Assembly: GCA_910576975.1 (NCBI GenBank)
Contig: CAJTJY010000008.1
Span: 1 to 31,224 of the forward strand
DNA length: 31,224 nt
DNA from: an uncultured Lachnospiraceae bacterium
GTDB taxonomy: Bacteria; Bacillota; Clostridia; Lachnospirales; Lachnospiraceae
Direction: 5' to 3'
Shown here: positions 1 to 6,949 of the stretch, one piece after another
How positions within the stretch are numbered: position 1 is the first letter of the stretch
Layout: each line of letters begins with the position of its first letter
Position numbers and translations under genes: made by a program
The notes under the pieces: generated by a model
The model's database searches: none
What the model was told of the DNA's origin: nothing
Seen by the model: only the letters and a program-made list of their open reading frames with translations

Positions 1-46
1 CCAGTCCGTCTAGGAACTCAACTAGCTCTCTCTTTGTAAAACCCAT
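1..46 (-). CDS. Start of an unidentified gene, cut by the window edge
   Basis: The minus strand has an ATG at 44–46 preceded eight bases upstream by a consensus AGGAGG (55–60), so this is probably a real translation start. Only about 15 codons are visible, beginning MGFTKRELVEFLDGL, and the rest lies outside the window. I cannot assign a family. Its place inside the segment that interrupts the ABC transporter fragment at 331–444 suggests it belongs to the inserted mobile element, but that is inference. Confidence 0.5.
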   Translation of the reverse strand, partial: MGFTKRELVEFLDGL

Positions 47-100
47 CTGTTAATCCTCCTTCTCCCAAAATAAAAAGGCAGGAACAGATTAGCGATACAC

Positions 101-117
101 AAACGGAATATCCGTTT
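101..117. repeat. Small perfect palindrome in the left-edge element
   Basis: Seven bases, AAACGGA, are followed by a three-base loop and the perfect complement TCCGTTT. It lies between the 41-codon ORF and the next gene start on the minus strand. It has no U-tract on the minus strand and only a short T-run on the plus strand, so a terminator role is doubtful. It could be a protein-binding site. Confidence 0.4.
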
Positions 118-123
118 TAAGAG

Positions 124-350
124 CTAATTTAGTCCTACCTAAATAATCGTTGTATTAAGTTTTCACCTCTCATTCCACTAAAAGCCAAAGCCCGACCATA
201 TTTGTATCGACCATATTTGACTTCCGTAATGTAGGTTTTGAATTGTTCAGCGCTGCCCATTCTTAACCCCAATTAGGTATAAAAAATAGGACTAAATTAG
301 GCTTAACCCCTTGATTTTACTGGGTTTCTTCTAACTTAGCCCTATTATAA
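124..350 (-). mobile_element. Left part of an unidentified inserted element
   Basis: Three related 14-mers are seen. CTAATTTAGTCCTA is at 124–137, its exact reverse complement is at 287–300, and a 12/14 variant (CTAACTTAGCCCTA) is at 331–344. TTAACCCC also occurs twice, at 263–270 and 303–310. These surround a tiny ORF, and the right side joins the coding sequence of a truncated ABC transporter. Repeats of this kind are typical of subterminal transposase-binding sites. No transposase is visible in the window, so the family (IS, MITE, ICE end) is unknown, and the element continues beyond base 1. The right boundary near 345–352 is estimated from where the ABC protein stops making sense. Confidence 0.45.
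135..260 (-). CDS. 41-residue ORF in the inserted element, function unknown
   Basis: An ATG at 258–260 opens a 41-codon frame ending in TAG at 135–137. The stop codon lies inside one of the inverted 14-mers. The peptide is basic and contains a short duplication, KYGR-YKYGR, which corresponds to the 12-mer CGACCATATTTG occurring twice 15 bases apart on the plus strand (193–204 and 208–219). A GGGG at 267–270, six bases upstream, is a modest ribosome site. I recognise no family. It could be a small regulatory or excision protein, the remnant of a longer gene, or a chance frame. The spacing to the next start at 46 is about 90 bases. Confidence 0.35.
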   Translation of the reverse strand: MGSAEQFKTYITEVKYGRYKYGRALAFSGMRGENLIQRLFR

Positions 351-444
351 CACGGGCATCACAGTATGCCTGCACGGTCAGAAGCAGAAAAATAGCAATT
401 ACCGCCAGTTTATGCCTGCCCAGATACTTTAAAATCTTTCCCAT
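331..444 (-). pseudogene. 5' fragment of an ABC exporter gene, interrupted by an insertion
   Basis: From ATG 442–444 the minus strand encodes MGKILKYLGRHK, then a hydrophobic run and QAYCDAR. This is what the first transmembrane helix of MdlB/MsbA-type ABC permease–ATPase fusions of Firmicutes looks like, where CD is normally followed by LPDY-like residues. Here the frame instead turns into VIIGLS and stops at 331–333, at the point where the repeat-bearing element begins. Full-length members have roughly 570–750 residues and only about 31 native residues remain, so the gene is broken. A well-formed promoter (485–513) still sits upstream. The remainder of the gene, if kept, should lie on the far side of the element, outside the window. 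The family call rests on short similarity and is moderate. Confidence 0.6.
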
Positions 445-484
445 TTACACTCATCTTCTTCCTGTTTTTTCAATTTTTCAGTCC

Positions 485-513
485 ATACTATTCCTTTTGC
501 CAGTATTTGTCAA
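485..513 (-). promoter_or_regulatory. Sigma-A type promoter of the interrupted ABC gene
   Basis: On the minus strand a perfect TTGACA (508–513) is followed by 17 bases and TAGTAT (485–490). The predicted transcript starts about 35 bases before the ATG of the truncated ABC fragment, so the promoter would now read into the inserted element. The rest of the 445–629 gap holds only a short hairpin (GCAATG/CATTGC, 566–580) and an A/T-rich stretch. Confidence 0.55.
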
Positions 514-629
514 TATTCCAAATCTTAAACTTTCTAAAAAAATTATAAACTGTAGAATTTCGAACGCAATGCCTCATTGCAAGCAGTAGTAAATTTCTTT
601 CCTGCAAAACAAGGGGCTGTCCGCATCTT

Positions 630-1397
630 CTAAAATCTCTGCTGCATCATCCAAAGCGTCATCATCCATTTCTGAGGAAGCACCTTGGAAGCTGCATGGG
701 CAGTTTTGGCGTAAATTCCATAAACCGAGATATCACGGCTTCGCTTTGCGTCCCTAAGGGCTTTTTGCGCCACCCGTCCTGGCTCAGTCAGCCCAAAGAA
801 ATTATTGACCGTCTTCTTTGCTCCAATTTTTGCCCTGTCAAACAATGCCGTGCGCATCCAGCCAGGACAGACCGCAGTCACTGTAATCCCCCTTTGACCA
901 AGCTCCACATGAAGCGCTCTGGAATAATGCCTTACAAAGGTCTTTGTAGCGCTGTAAATATTCTGATAAGGCAAAGGCTGGAACGATGCAAGGGAAGAGA
1001 CATTTAAAATGCGGCTTCCTCGTCTCATAAAAGGAATGCACAGCAAAGTCATCGCCACCACCCCGCTGCAATTTACATCAATCATATTAACTGATTCTTT
1101 TACAGACAAATTGTAATAGGAGCAAAACTTTGCATACCCGGCACTATTGATCAGATACTTGATATCAGGCTTGCTTTCCTTAACAACCTTTTCAAATTCC
1201 ACGATCTGATCTAAATTTGACAAATCAACAGAAAAGGTTCGCAATTTCTCTGGCAATTGTCTTTGAAGTCTCCTAAGCTTTCGTTCGTCTCTGGCAATCG
1301 CCCAAATCTCATCCAATTCCCGTTCCTTTTGCAGCAACTTTACAAATTCTTTTCCAAATCCGCTGCTTGCACCTGTAATAATTGCGATTTTTCCCAT
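630..1397 (-). CDS. Short-chain dehydrogenase/reductase
   Basis: A 255-residue classical SDR, normal length. The Rossmann glycine motif is GASSGFG at residues 9–15. NSAG follows near 84–87, the serine is in NVSS (134–135), and the catalytic pair is Y148-SAT-K152, followed by a PG-W segment. It should be a cytosolic NAD(P)-dependent oxidoreductase acting on a carbonyl or hydroxyl group, but the substrate cannot be read from sequence. The start has AGGAGG seven bases upstream. It is the last gene of a LysR–HAD–SDR run on the minus strand, 31 bases after the HAD gene. No convincing U-tract terminator follows. Only a GCAATG/CATTGC hairpin (566–580) is present, with a T-run further on. Confidence 0.88.
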   Translation of the reverse strand: MGKIAIITGASSGFGKEFVKLLQKERELDEIWAIARDERKLRRLQRQLPEKLRTFSVDLSNLDQIVEFEKVVKESKPDIKYLINSAGYAKFCSYYNLSVKESVNMIDVNCSGVVAMTLLCIPFMRRGSRILNVSSLASFQPLPYQNIYSATKTFVRHYSRALHVELGQRGITVTAVCPGWMRTALFDRAKIGAKKTVNNFFGLTEPGRVAQKALRDAKRSRDISVYGIYAKTAHAASKVLPQKWMMTLWMMQQRF

Positions 1398-1428
1398 ACG
1401 CCGCCTCCTGATTTTGCCAATTTGATTT

Positions 1429-2220
1429 TTAAATTAATCCATAATGCTCACATGCGAGGTAAATTCCATCTTCCCACAGCGGAGTCGTCACATACTCTGC
1501 AGCGGCTTTTGCCTGCTGCATACCATCTCCCATGGCGACAGAATGAGCCGTATACTCTAGCATGTCCAGATCATTGGTACTATCCCCGAAAGAATAGGTA
1601 TTCTCATGGGCAATCGAAAGCATGTGGCAAATTTCCTGAATCCCCGTTGCCTTGTGAAACCCTTTTGGCACTATTTCCATAAAATTCCCGCCCCGGTGAA
1701 TCACCGTATAACCAGGTTCCAACTGACGCTCTAATTGCATTTGTTTTGCGGAATCATCCAGATAATTGACGCAAAACTTGCTGACCTCAAGGCTATTCTC
1801 ATTTCCTGTGACCCGCAGCATCTTCTCTCCCATTTCCTGGCTCATCTCTTGCGGAAACGAAGAATCTTTTGGGAAACGCTCTTCATCTAAATACAAAAAA
1901 TACCTTCCTTCGAGAATATACGCTGCCCCAAGGCTTCGCAGAAAGAGGTTGATCCGCTGGATTTCTTCCAAGGCAATCTTATGGTAAAATTTTACCTCTC
2001 CTTGAAATTCTCCATAAGTCCCACATCCTGCCAAAATCCCGTCAAATCCTAAAGGCATCAGCGCTTCGTCAGGAATGAATACCCTGGTGCGCCCGCTGCT
2101 GATAAACAGATAGTGCCCTTGCTCCTTCATTTTTCGAAATGCCTCTTTCGTACTGTCTGGAATTTGCCGCTTCTCATCCCAGATGGTTCCATCAATGTCA
2201 AAAAATACTGCTTTTCTCAT
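1429..2220 (-). CDS. Cof-type HAD phosphatase
   Basis: A 263-residue HAD-superfamily hydrolase of the Cof (class IIB) type. Motif I is FFDIDGT near the N-terminus (D8 and D10), motif II is SSGRT, and motif IV is FGDSTNDLDML. Such enzymes are cytosolic Mg-dependent phosphatases acting on sugar phosphates, flavin or pyridoxal phosphates, and the substrate here is unknown. I chose the ATG at 2218–2220, not the ATG at 2235. It overlaps the LysR stop codon in an ATGA arrangement and has GGAGAGGG just upstream, so the two genes are translationally coupled. Confidence 0.87.
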   Translation of the reverse strand: MRKAVFFDIDGTIWDEKRQIPDSTKEAFRKMKEQGHYLFISSGRTRVFIPDEALMPLGFDGILAGCGTYGEFQGEVKFYHKIALEEIQRINLFLRSLGAAYILEGRYFLYLDEERFPKDSSFPQEMSQEMGEKMLRVTGNENSLEVSKFCVNYLDDSAKQMQLERQLEPGYTVIHRGGNFMEIVPKGFHKATGIQEICHMLSIAHENTYSFGDSTNDLDMLEYTAHSVAMGDGMQQAKAAAEYVTTPLWEDGIYLACEHYGLI

Positions 2221-3119
2221 ATGTTCCCTCTCCATGTCTTAAAATATTTGCTAATTGTATCATATTTTTCACTGAAAATGCTATTTTTAAGATACACAAA
2301 ATTAAATTCTCTCTGGATCTGAAAATCTTCCACAGGAATCTCATATAAACTTCCCTCCTTTAGCTCCTGCTCCACCACCGTTTGATACAGAAAGCTAATG
2401 CCGCAGTTTCCTGCTACCAGTTTTCGGATTGCCGCCATATTGGAGACTTCAATCCGGTTTTTAAATTTCTCCAGGGATTGGTTGTGCGTCTGCAGAAATT
2501 GTTCCAAAATACCCCGGGTGCCAGAACCACTCTCTCTGACAATCAAGCGGTTCTCAAACAATGATTCCATAGTCATGCATCCCTTTGTGCATTCCCTCTC
2601 ATAAAACTCTCTGCCACAGATTGCAATATATTTTTCCTGCGAAATCAACTGATACGTATAGGCGCTTTTATCAAACCTCCCCTCCACAACGGCGAATTCG
2701 ATTTCCGCCGATTCCAGTAATTCCAGAAGGCTTTCCGTATTCTTGACGATGACAGAAATATCCGTATCTGGAAAGACCGCAAGATAACGCCCAAGCACGG
2801 ATGGAATCACAAATTCCCCCACGGTCAGCGTCGCCCCAAATACCAGCTTTTCTTTCTTGCGGATACTGTCGAGCAACGTTTTCCGAATATGCAGCTCGTC
2901 TGCGCACATAGAGGCAGCAAGCCGTTCCAGAATCTTTCCCTGCTCTGTGAGAAATACCTTTTTCCCACGTATTTCCACAAGCGGCACCTGGTACAATTGC
3001 TCCAAATACTGGACGTGCTGAGTCACCGCTGGCTGGGTAATATGCAAATTTGCAGACGCACGGGTATAATTCAACGTTCTACATACTTCCATAAAAGTAT
3101 AGATGCGGCTGTCAATCAT
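2217..3119 (-). CDS. LysR-family transcriptional regulator
   Basis: A 300-residue regulator with an N-terminal winged helix-turn-helix (residues about 1–60, with the typical LNYTRASANLHITQPAVTQ segment) and a C-terminal periplasmic-binding-like effector domain. It is transcribed divergently from the siroheme reductase across a 250-base A/T-rich gap. LysR proteins often control the divergent neighbour, so regulation of that gene in response to sulfur or nitrogen status is plausible (CysL/CysB-like role, inferred). The start has AAAGGAGG upstream. The 3' end overlaps the HAD gene by four bases. Confidence 0.9.
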   Translation of the reverse strand: MIDSRIYTFMEVCRTLNYTRASANLHITQPAVTQHVQYLEQLYQVPLVEIRGKKVFLTEQGKILERLAASMCADELHIRKTLLDSIRKKEKLVFGATLTVGEFVIPSVLGRYLAVFPDTDISVIVKNTESLLELLESAEIEFAVVEGRFDKSAYTYQLISQEKYIAICGREFYERECTKGCMTMESLFENRLIVRESGSGTRGILEQFLQTHNQSLEKFKNRIEVSNMAAIRKLVAGNCGISFLYQTVVEQELKEGSLYEIPVEDFQIQREFNFVYLKNSIFSEKYDTISKYFKTWRGNI

Positions 3120-3160
3120 AAAATTCCTCCTTTTAAAATCTCCCGGCCCAGTCTGCGCTC

Positions 3161-3189
3161 ATTATAATATAAATTTATTATTTTATAAA
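3161..3189 (-). promoter_or_regulatory. Promoter of the LysR operon
   Basis: On the minus strand TATAAT (3161–3166) has TTTATA (3184–3189) 17 bases upstream. The -10 is perfect and the -35 weak. It gives a leader of about 35 bases before the LysR start. Confidence 0.45.
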
Positions 3190-3230
3190 TAATTATAATT
3201 TTATTTTATAAGAAAATTTTGGTAATATAG
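3161..3230. promoter_or_regulatory. A/T-rich divergent control region with repeated palindromes
   Basis: The palindrome ATTATAAT occurs at 3161–3168 and 3192–3199, exactly 31 bases (about three helical turns) apart. TTTTATAA occurs at 3181–3188 and 3204–3211. On the plus strand an extended -10 (TGG then TAATAT, 3223–3228) could drive the reductase. The layout fits a LysR-type operator, whose sites are usually short dyads of the T-N11-A kind, but A/T-richness makes chance repeats likely. Confidence 0.35.
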
Positions 3231-3253
3231 AGCCAGAAACAAATTGCAAGATG

Positions 3254-3304
3254 CCGTCTGCACAGCGTAATTTTCCCCACAGTGATAAATCGCTGAGAGA
3301 ACGG
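3254..3304 (+). promoter_or_regulatory. Structured 5' leader of the siroheme reductase
   Basis: CCGT (3254–3257) can pair with ACGG (3301–3304) and CAGCG (3263–3267) with CGCTG (3291–3295), separated by symmetrical five-base internal loops. The second half of this stem can instead pair locally: CAGTGAT (3280–3286) with ATCGCTG (3289–3295). The two folds are mutually exclusive. The leader is about 135 bases if transcription starts near 3235. I do not recognise a known riboswitch class. Confidence 0.3.
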
Positions 3305-3369
3305 ACATTATAAAAAAGAAGAAATAATCAAAAACGATATCACTAATTATATTTTTGAAGGAGGTTCCC

Positions 3370-4911
3370 ATGACAGATCATGTAGCAGAATTTCGCAGCG
3401 ACTTAAAAGAATTCCATGAAATGACAAACAAATTTTACAAAAAAGAGATTAACGTAGCACAATACAAAGGATTTTCGGGAGGTTTCGGCAGCTATGCCCA
3501 AAGAGGCGGCAACGCCAGCATGTTGCGCCTGCGTCTCACCGGAGGAGAAATCACCAAAGAGCAGTTAAAGTTTATCGCTGACAGCATTGAGAAATACGAC
3601 ATTTCCCTTGCCCACATTACCACTTGCCAGAGCCTGCAGCTCCATAACCTTTCCGCAAAGCAAGTCTGTGCTTTGATTGAAGAAGCTTTTGATCACGGCA
3701 TCATCACCCGGGGCGGCGGCGGCGATTTCCCTAGAAATGTCATGTGTTCTCCGTTGTCCGGCGTCCAACAAGGGGAATGCTTCCATGTGCTTCCTTATGC
3801 GCAAGAAGCCGCTGATTATCTCTTAGGCTTTATAAAAACAGTAAAGCTGCCTCGAAAGTTAAAAGTTTGTTTCTCTAATTGTAAGGAAAATGTAACCCAT
3901 GCGACGTTCCGTGACCTAGGCTTCGTGGCGAAAGAAAACGGCAAGTTCGACGTATATAGCGCTGGCGGGCTAGGACGGAGCCCTAGAATGGGCGCATTGG
4001 TTGCCTCAGATGTGGAACCTTGCAAAATCCTTTACTACGTCAAAGCCATGGTGGACACCTTTACCGCTTATGGGAATTACGAAAAACGCTCGGAGGCTCG
4101 TACTCGTTTCATGCAAGAAGCCATGGGCGCCGAGAGCTATATAAAAGCTTACCAGGAAAAGTTACAAGAAGCACTCTCTGGAGATGATCTGGAGCTTAAA
4201 AATGTCAACTTTCCGCAAATCACCAAACAGGGAGACGATGGCAGCGTGGACCACCCCAGAGCCATCCCGCAAAAGCAGCCTGGACTCTATAGCGTCTCCT
4301 ACCATCCAATAGGAGGAAGCCCCAAACCAGAATTTTTCCGCAAGCTGCATGATCTGATTCTGCCCATGGAGGACGTCGTAGCACGCCTGTCTCCCGATGA
4401 AAGCATGTATCTTATCAACCTGACAGCCAAAGAGGCTGAGAAAATACTCGCCCTCACTGCAGACAGTGCGCAGAACACTTTTGAATCTTCGATCGCCTGC
4501 ATTGGCGCTTCCATCTGTCAAGTTGGCGCCAGAGATTCCCAAAGCCTGCTTGCCGCCTGCGTAGAAAGAGTCCGCAAAGAAAATTTTGCAGACGGCGTGC
4601 TTCCCAAAATCCATATTTCCGGGTGCCCCTCTTCCTGCTCTGCGCATCAGATCGCGCCTTTAGGATTCCGTGGCGGCGTAAAGCAAACATCCATGGGGCC
4701 GAAACCTGCATTTGCCGTATCAGAACAAGGCTGCGAGGTTCAGGGGAAAGAAGCTTTTGGACAAGATTTAGGCGTAATGCTAGAATCCGAGATTCCAGAG
4801 TTTTTAGCAGAACTTGGAAAAGCGATCAATTCCTGCGGCCAGACTTACGATCAATTCCTCACAGAGCACCGTGATCAATTTTTAGAGATCGTAAAGAAAT
4901 ATACCAATTAG
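3370..4911 (+). CDS. Siroheme/4Fe-4S nitrite or sulfite reductase
   Basis: A 513-residue protein of the NirA/CysI family, with two ferredoxin-like half domains and two siroheme-reductase repeats. The cluster ligands are visible: C377 and C383 in a CX5C, and C419 and C423 in a CX3C (GCPSSC). An earlier CX3C-like segment (CFSNC) lies in the N-terminal repeat. The enzyme would carry out six-electron reduction of sulfite to sulfide or nitrite to ammonia in the cytosol. Sequence alone does not decide which, and no dedicated flavoprotein subunit is nearby, so ferredoxin is the likely donor. The ATG at 3370 is chosen because GGAGG (3360–3364) precedes it. It stands alone, divergent from a LysR gene. 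Confidence 0.88.
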   Translation: MTDHVAEFRSDLKEFHEMTNKFYKKEINVAQYKGFSGGFGSYAQRGGNASMLRLRLTGGEITKEQLKFIADSIEKYDISLAHITTCQSLQLHNLSAKQVCALIEEAFDHGIITRGGGGDFPRNVMCSPLSGVQQGECFHVLPYAQEAADYLLGFIKTVKLPRKLKVCFSNCKENVTHATFRDLGFVAKENGKFDVYSAGGLGRSPRMGALVASDVEPCKILYYVKAMVDTFTAYGNYEKRSEARTRFMQEAMGAESYIKAYQEKLQEALSGDDLELKNVNFPQITKQGDDGSVDHPRAIPQKQPGLYSVSYHPIGGSPKPEFFRKLHDLILPMEDVVARLSPDESMYLINLTAKEAEKILALTADSAQNTFESSIACIGASICQVGARDSQSLLAACVERVRKENFADGVLPKIHISGCPSSCSAHQIAPLGFRGGVKQTSMGPKPAFAVSEQGCEVQGKEAFGQDLGVMLESEIPEFLAELGKAINSCGQTYDQFLTEHRDQFLEIVKKYTN

Positions 4912-4950
4912 AAAAAGAAACTGGCGCATCAAAAATTGATGATGCGCCAG
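4912..4950 (-). terminator. Intrinsic terminator of the GGDEF–EAL gene
   Basis: CTGGCGCATCA and TGATGCGCCAG form a perfect 11-bp stem (4921–4950). On the minus strand it is followed by TTTCTTTTTC, a good U-tract. It lies between convergent genes, so the stem may also halt transcription of the reductase, although no T-run follows on the plus strand. Confidence 0.85.
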
Positions 4951-4956
4951 CAATCC

Positions 4957-6636
4957 CTATCCGTTTAAGTGATTCTGGTAAAATGTCTCTCCATTGACTG
5001 GCCTCCCATAATAAAAGCCTTGAATGTAATCCGGCTTCAGCTTCATCAGCTTTATCAATTCCTGCTCCGTCTCGATTCCCTCAAAGCACACTTTCATTCC
5101 AATGCTGTGCGCCATGTTCACAATATAGCCAATCAAGTTGTAATTAAACTCATCTCTGACTGCTTTGGAAATAAATCCGCGGTCCAATTTTAATAAGTTT
5201 ACCCGCAGGTTCTGAAGATACGCCAGCGAAGAATATCCTGTTCCAAAATCATCCAGTGCAATTTTCACTTGATTCTCATTGAGCACGTCCAGCAATCGCT
5301 GCACAGAGTCATCATAGGAGATCATGCCGCTTTCCGTGAATTCAAACAGCACCGTGCTAGGATCAATTCCAAGCTCGTCAATAGACGCCATAATGCCGCT
5401 GACCACGTCTGACTTACAAATCTGTATAAACGACAAATTAATATTTATTCGGAATTTCGGCATCAAGCGCTGCCATTCCATGGTTTGCCGCATCGCAGTC
5501 CGGTACACCCACTCTCCGACCGGAATAATCAGTCCGCTCTCCTCTAAAATCGGGATAAAGACTCCTGGGGACAGCATGCCATATTCCCTGGAAGAAAAAC
5601 GAAGCAACGCCTCTGCGCCTACAATCTTCCCCATATCTGGAGAAAAGATCGGCTGATAATACACCTCAAAACCTTTAAAATCATGATTCACCGCATAGCG
5701 GAGCTTCTCTTGTATCTTGATGCTTTTGACATAAGCTTGATAATCCTCTTCTATGTAGACGTAAGAACAATTCTTGCCATTCTTCTTTGCCATGCTCAGC
5801 GCGAATACAGAATGATTGTGTAACTGTTCAAAATCCGTCTTGTCATAGGAGAATCCCACTACCCCGGCAGAAATTGTATAAAAATTCTGATATCCTTGGT
5901 TTTTGCGCTGTTTCTCGATTAAACTACGAATTTTGTGGTACTGCTCTCTCGCCTGCTTTATATCTCCCCCGTCCATCAGGAGTACAAACTCATCGCCATC
6001 CAGCTTGTAACAGCGGTCTTCTCCGCCAACCTTCTCCATGCAATCGGCAATCATTTTTAAGACTGCGTCTCCAGTCTTCATGCCATACCGTTCATTGATT
6101 TCTTTAAAATTGTCGACTCCGATCCGCAAAAGGACCCCTGTTTTACAGTTCCCAGCCCCCTTGTTGCGCCTAAAATCAATTTGCATCTGGCGCTCAGCAA
6201 ACAATCCTGTTACATCATCCGCCTTTTGCTTGTTGCCTATTTCTGCAATCCTACCAATGAGGATCGTTGTCTTCTGCTGCTGCGTGCTGTCCTGGATCAC
6301 AACGCCCCGGCAGCTAATCCAAACAATTTTGCCCGTACGGTCCACCCAGCGGTATTCCAGATTATGCTCATCACTTTTCCCACTTTGTATTTTCTCCAAA
6401 TCCTCTGTTAATTCAGGCATGTCTTCTGGATAAATAACTTTCTCCAGAACTTCTTTGGCATTAAAGAAATGATTGCACGGCAAATCGAATTTATCCAAAA
6501 TCTGCTCAGAAATAATGTACTCGTCTTTATCCAAATCAAACAAAAACATATAGGCGTCTGTACATCTTGCAAATACTTCCATAATCACTTCGAACTCATC
6601 CCTGCCCACCAGATTAATGGATGTTGTTTTTCCCAT
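4957..6636 (-). CDS. PAS–GGDEF–EAL cyclic-di-GMP phosphodiesterase
   Basis: A 559-residue soluble protein with no membrane segment. A PAS-like sensor occupies about residues 15–130. A GGDEF domain follows, with its signature degraded to DGDEF (213–217), so cyclase activity is doubtful and the domain may bind GTP or act structurally. The C-terminal EAL domain (about 310–559) has EALLRF at 342–347, NINLS, FEFTES, DDFGTGYSS at 462–470, LKLDRGF, FEGIE and QGFYYGRP. This is the usual set of metal and substrate residues, so c-di-GMP hydrolysis is likely. The gene is monocistronic, with a promoter at 6697–6724 and its own terminator. AGGAG precedes the ATG. Targets such as motility or attachment cannot be told from context. 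Confidence 0.92.
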   Translation of the reverse strand: MGKTTSINLVGRDEFEVIMEVFARCTDAYMFLFDLDKDEYIISEQILDKFDLPCNHFFNAKEVLEKVIYPEDMPELTEDLEKIQSGKSDEHNLEYRWVDRTGKIVWISCRGVVIQDSTQQQKTTILIGRIAEIGNKQKADDVTGLFAERQMQIDFRRNKGAGNCKTGVLLRIGVDNFKEINERYGMKTGDAVLKMIADCMEKVGGEDRCYKLDGDEFVLLMDGGDIKQAREQYHKIRSLIEKQRKNQGYQNFYTISAGVVGFSYDKTDFEQLHNHSVFALSMAKKNGKNCSYVYIEEDYQAYVKSIKIQEKLRYAVNHDFKGFEVYYQPIFSPDMGKIVGAEALLRFSSREYGMLSPGVFIPILEESGLIIPVGEWVYRTAMRQTMEWQRLMPKFRININLSFIQICKSDVVSGIMASIDELGIDPSTVLFEFTESGMISYDDSVQRLLDVLNENQVKIALDDFGTGYSSLAYLQNLRVNLLKLDRGFISKAVRDEFNYNLIGYIVNMAHSIGMKVCFEGIETEQELIKLMKLKPDYIQGFYYGRPVNGETFYQNHLNG

Positions 6637-6696
6637 AAATATTCTCCTGGTTCTTTTTCTTCAGTATAACTGATTCCATCATTGTTGTATAAGCTT

Positions 6697-6724
6697 ATTC
6701 TACCACTTTCTACATTTTTTTCAA
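6697..6724 (-). promoter_or_regulatory. Promoter of the GGDEF–EAL gene
   Basis: On the minus strand TTGAAA (6719–6724) lies 16 bases upstream of TAGAAT (6697–6702). The inferred leader is about 54 bases. The 313-base gap 6637–6949 otherwise holds the serA terminator (6891–6935), a GACAGCCCC motif (6874–6882), and a 19-base segment at 6769–6787 resembling the outer part of the 14.3-kb palindrome. No gene is seen. Confidence 0.5.
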
Positions 6725-6890
6725 TATTTCATGCCATATTTTATATTTTTATCTTATATAGATTAGGATGCTAAAAGGTCTTGCCGCTTGAGACAAAGAC
6801 AGAGTGATTTTTGTGTATTTTGATTGCATTGCTTTACAATGTAAATCTTTTGAACAATTAAATATCTTAGTGCGACAGCCCCTATAAGAT

Positions 6891-6935
6891 AAAAAAGGGC
6901 ATTGCAGCCATCCCTATAAATGATCCGCAATACCC
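6891..6935 (-). terminator. Intrinsic terminator of serC–serA
   Basis: On the minus strand GGGTATTGC pairs with GCAATGCCC (nine pairs, one G·T) across a 21-base loop and is followed directly by TTTTTTATC. It begins about 15 bases after the serA stop codon. Confidence 0.8.
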
Positions 6936-6949
6936 TCTCTAACTTTCAT

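Noticed and set aside
2217..2235. Upstream ATG of the HAD phosphatase at 2235.
   Set aside because: The bases after it form the ribosome site for the ATG at 2220, which overlaps the LysR stop codon.
3355..3369. A TTG start of the siroheme reductase five codons earlier.
   Set aside because: These codons are the GGAGG ribosome site of the ATG at 3370.
3240..3370. Possible SAM, TPP or T-box riboswitch before the reductase.
   Set aside because: The conserved cores of these classes are not seen. Only unspecific stems can be drawn.
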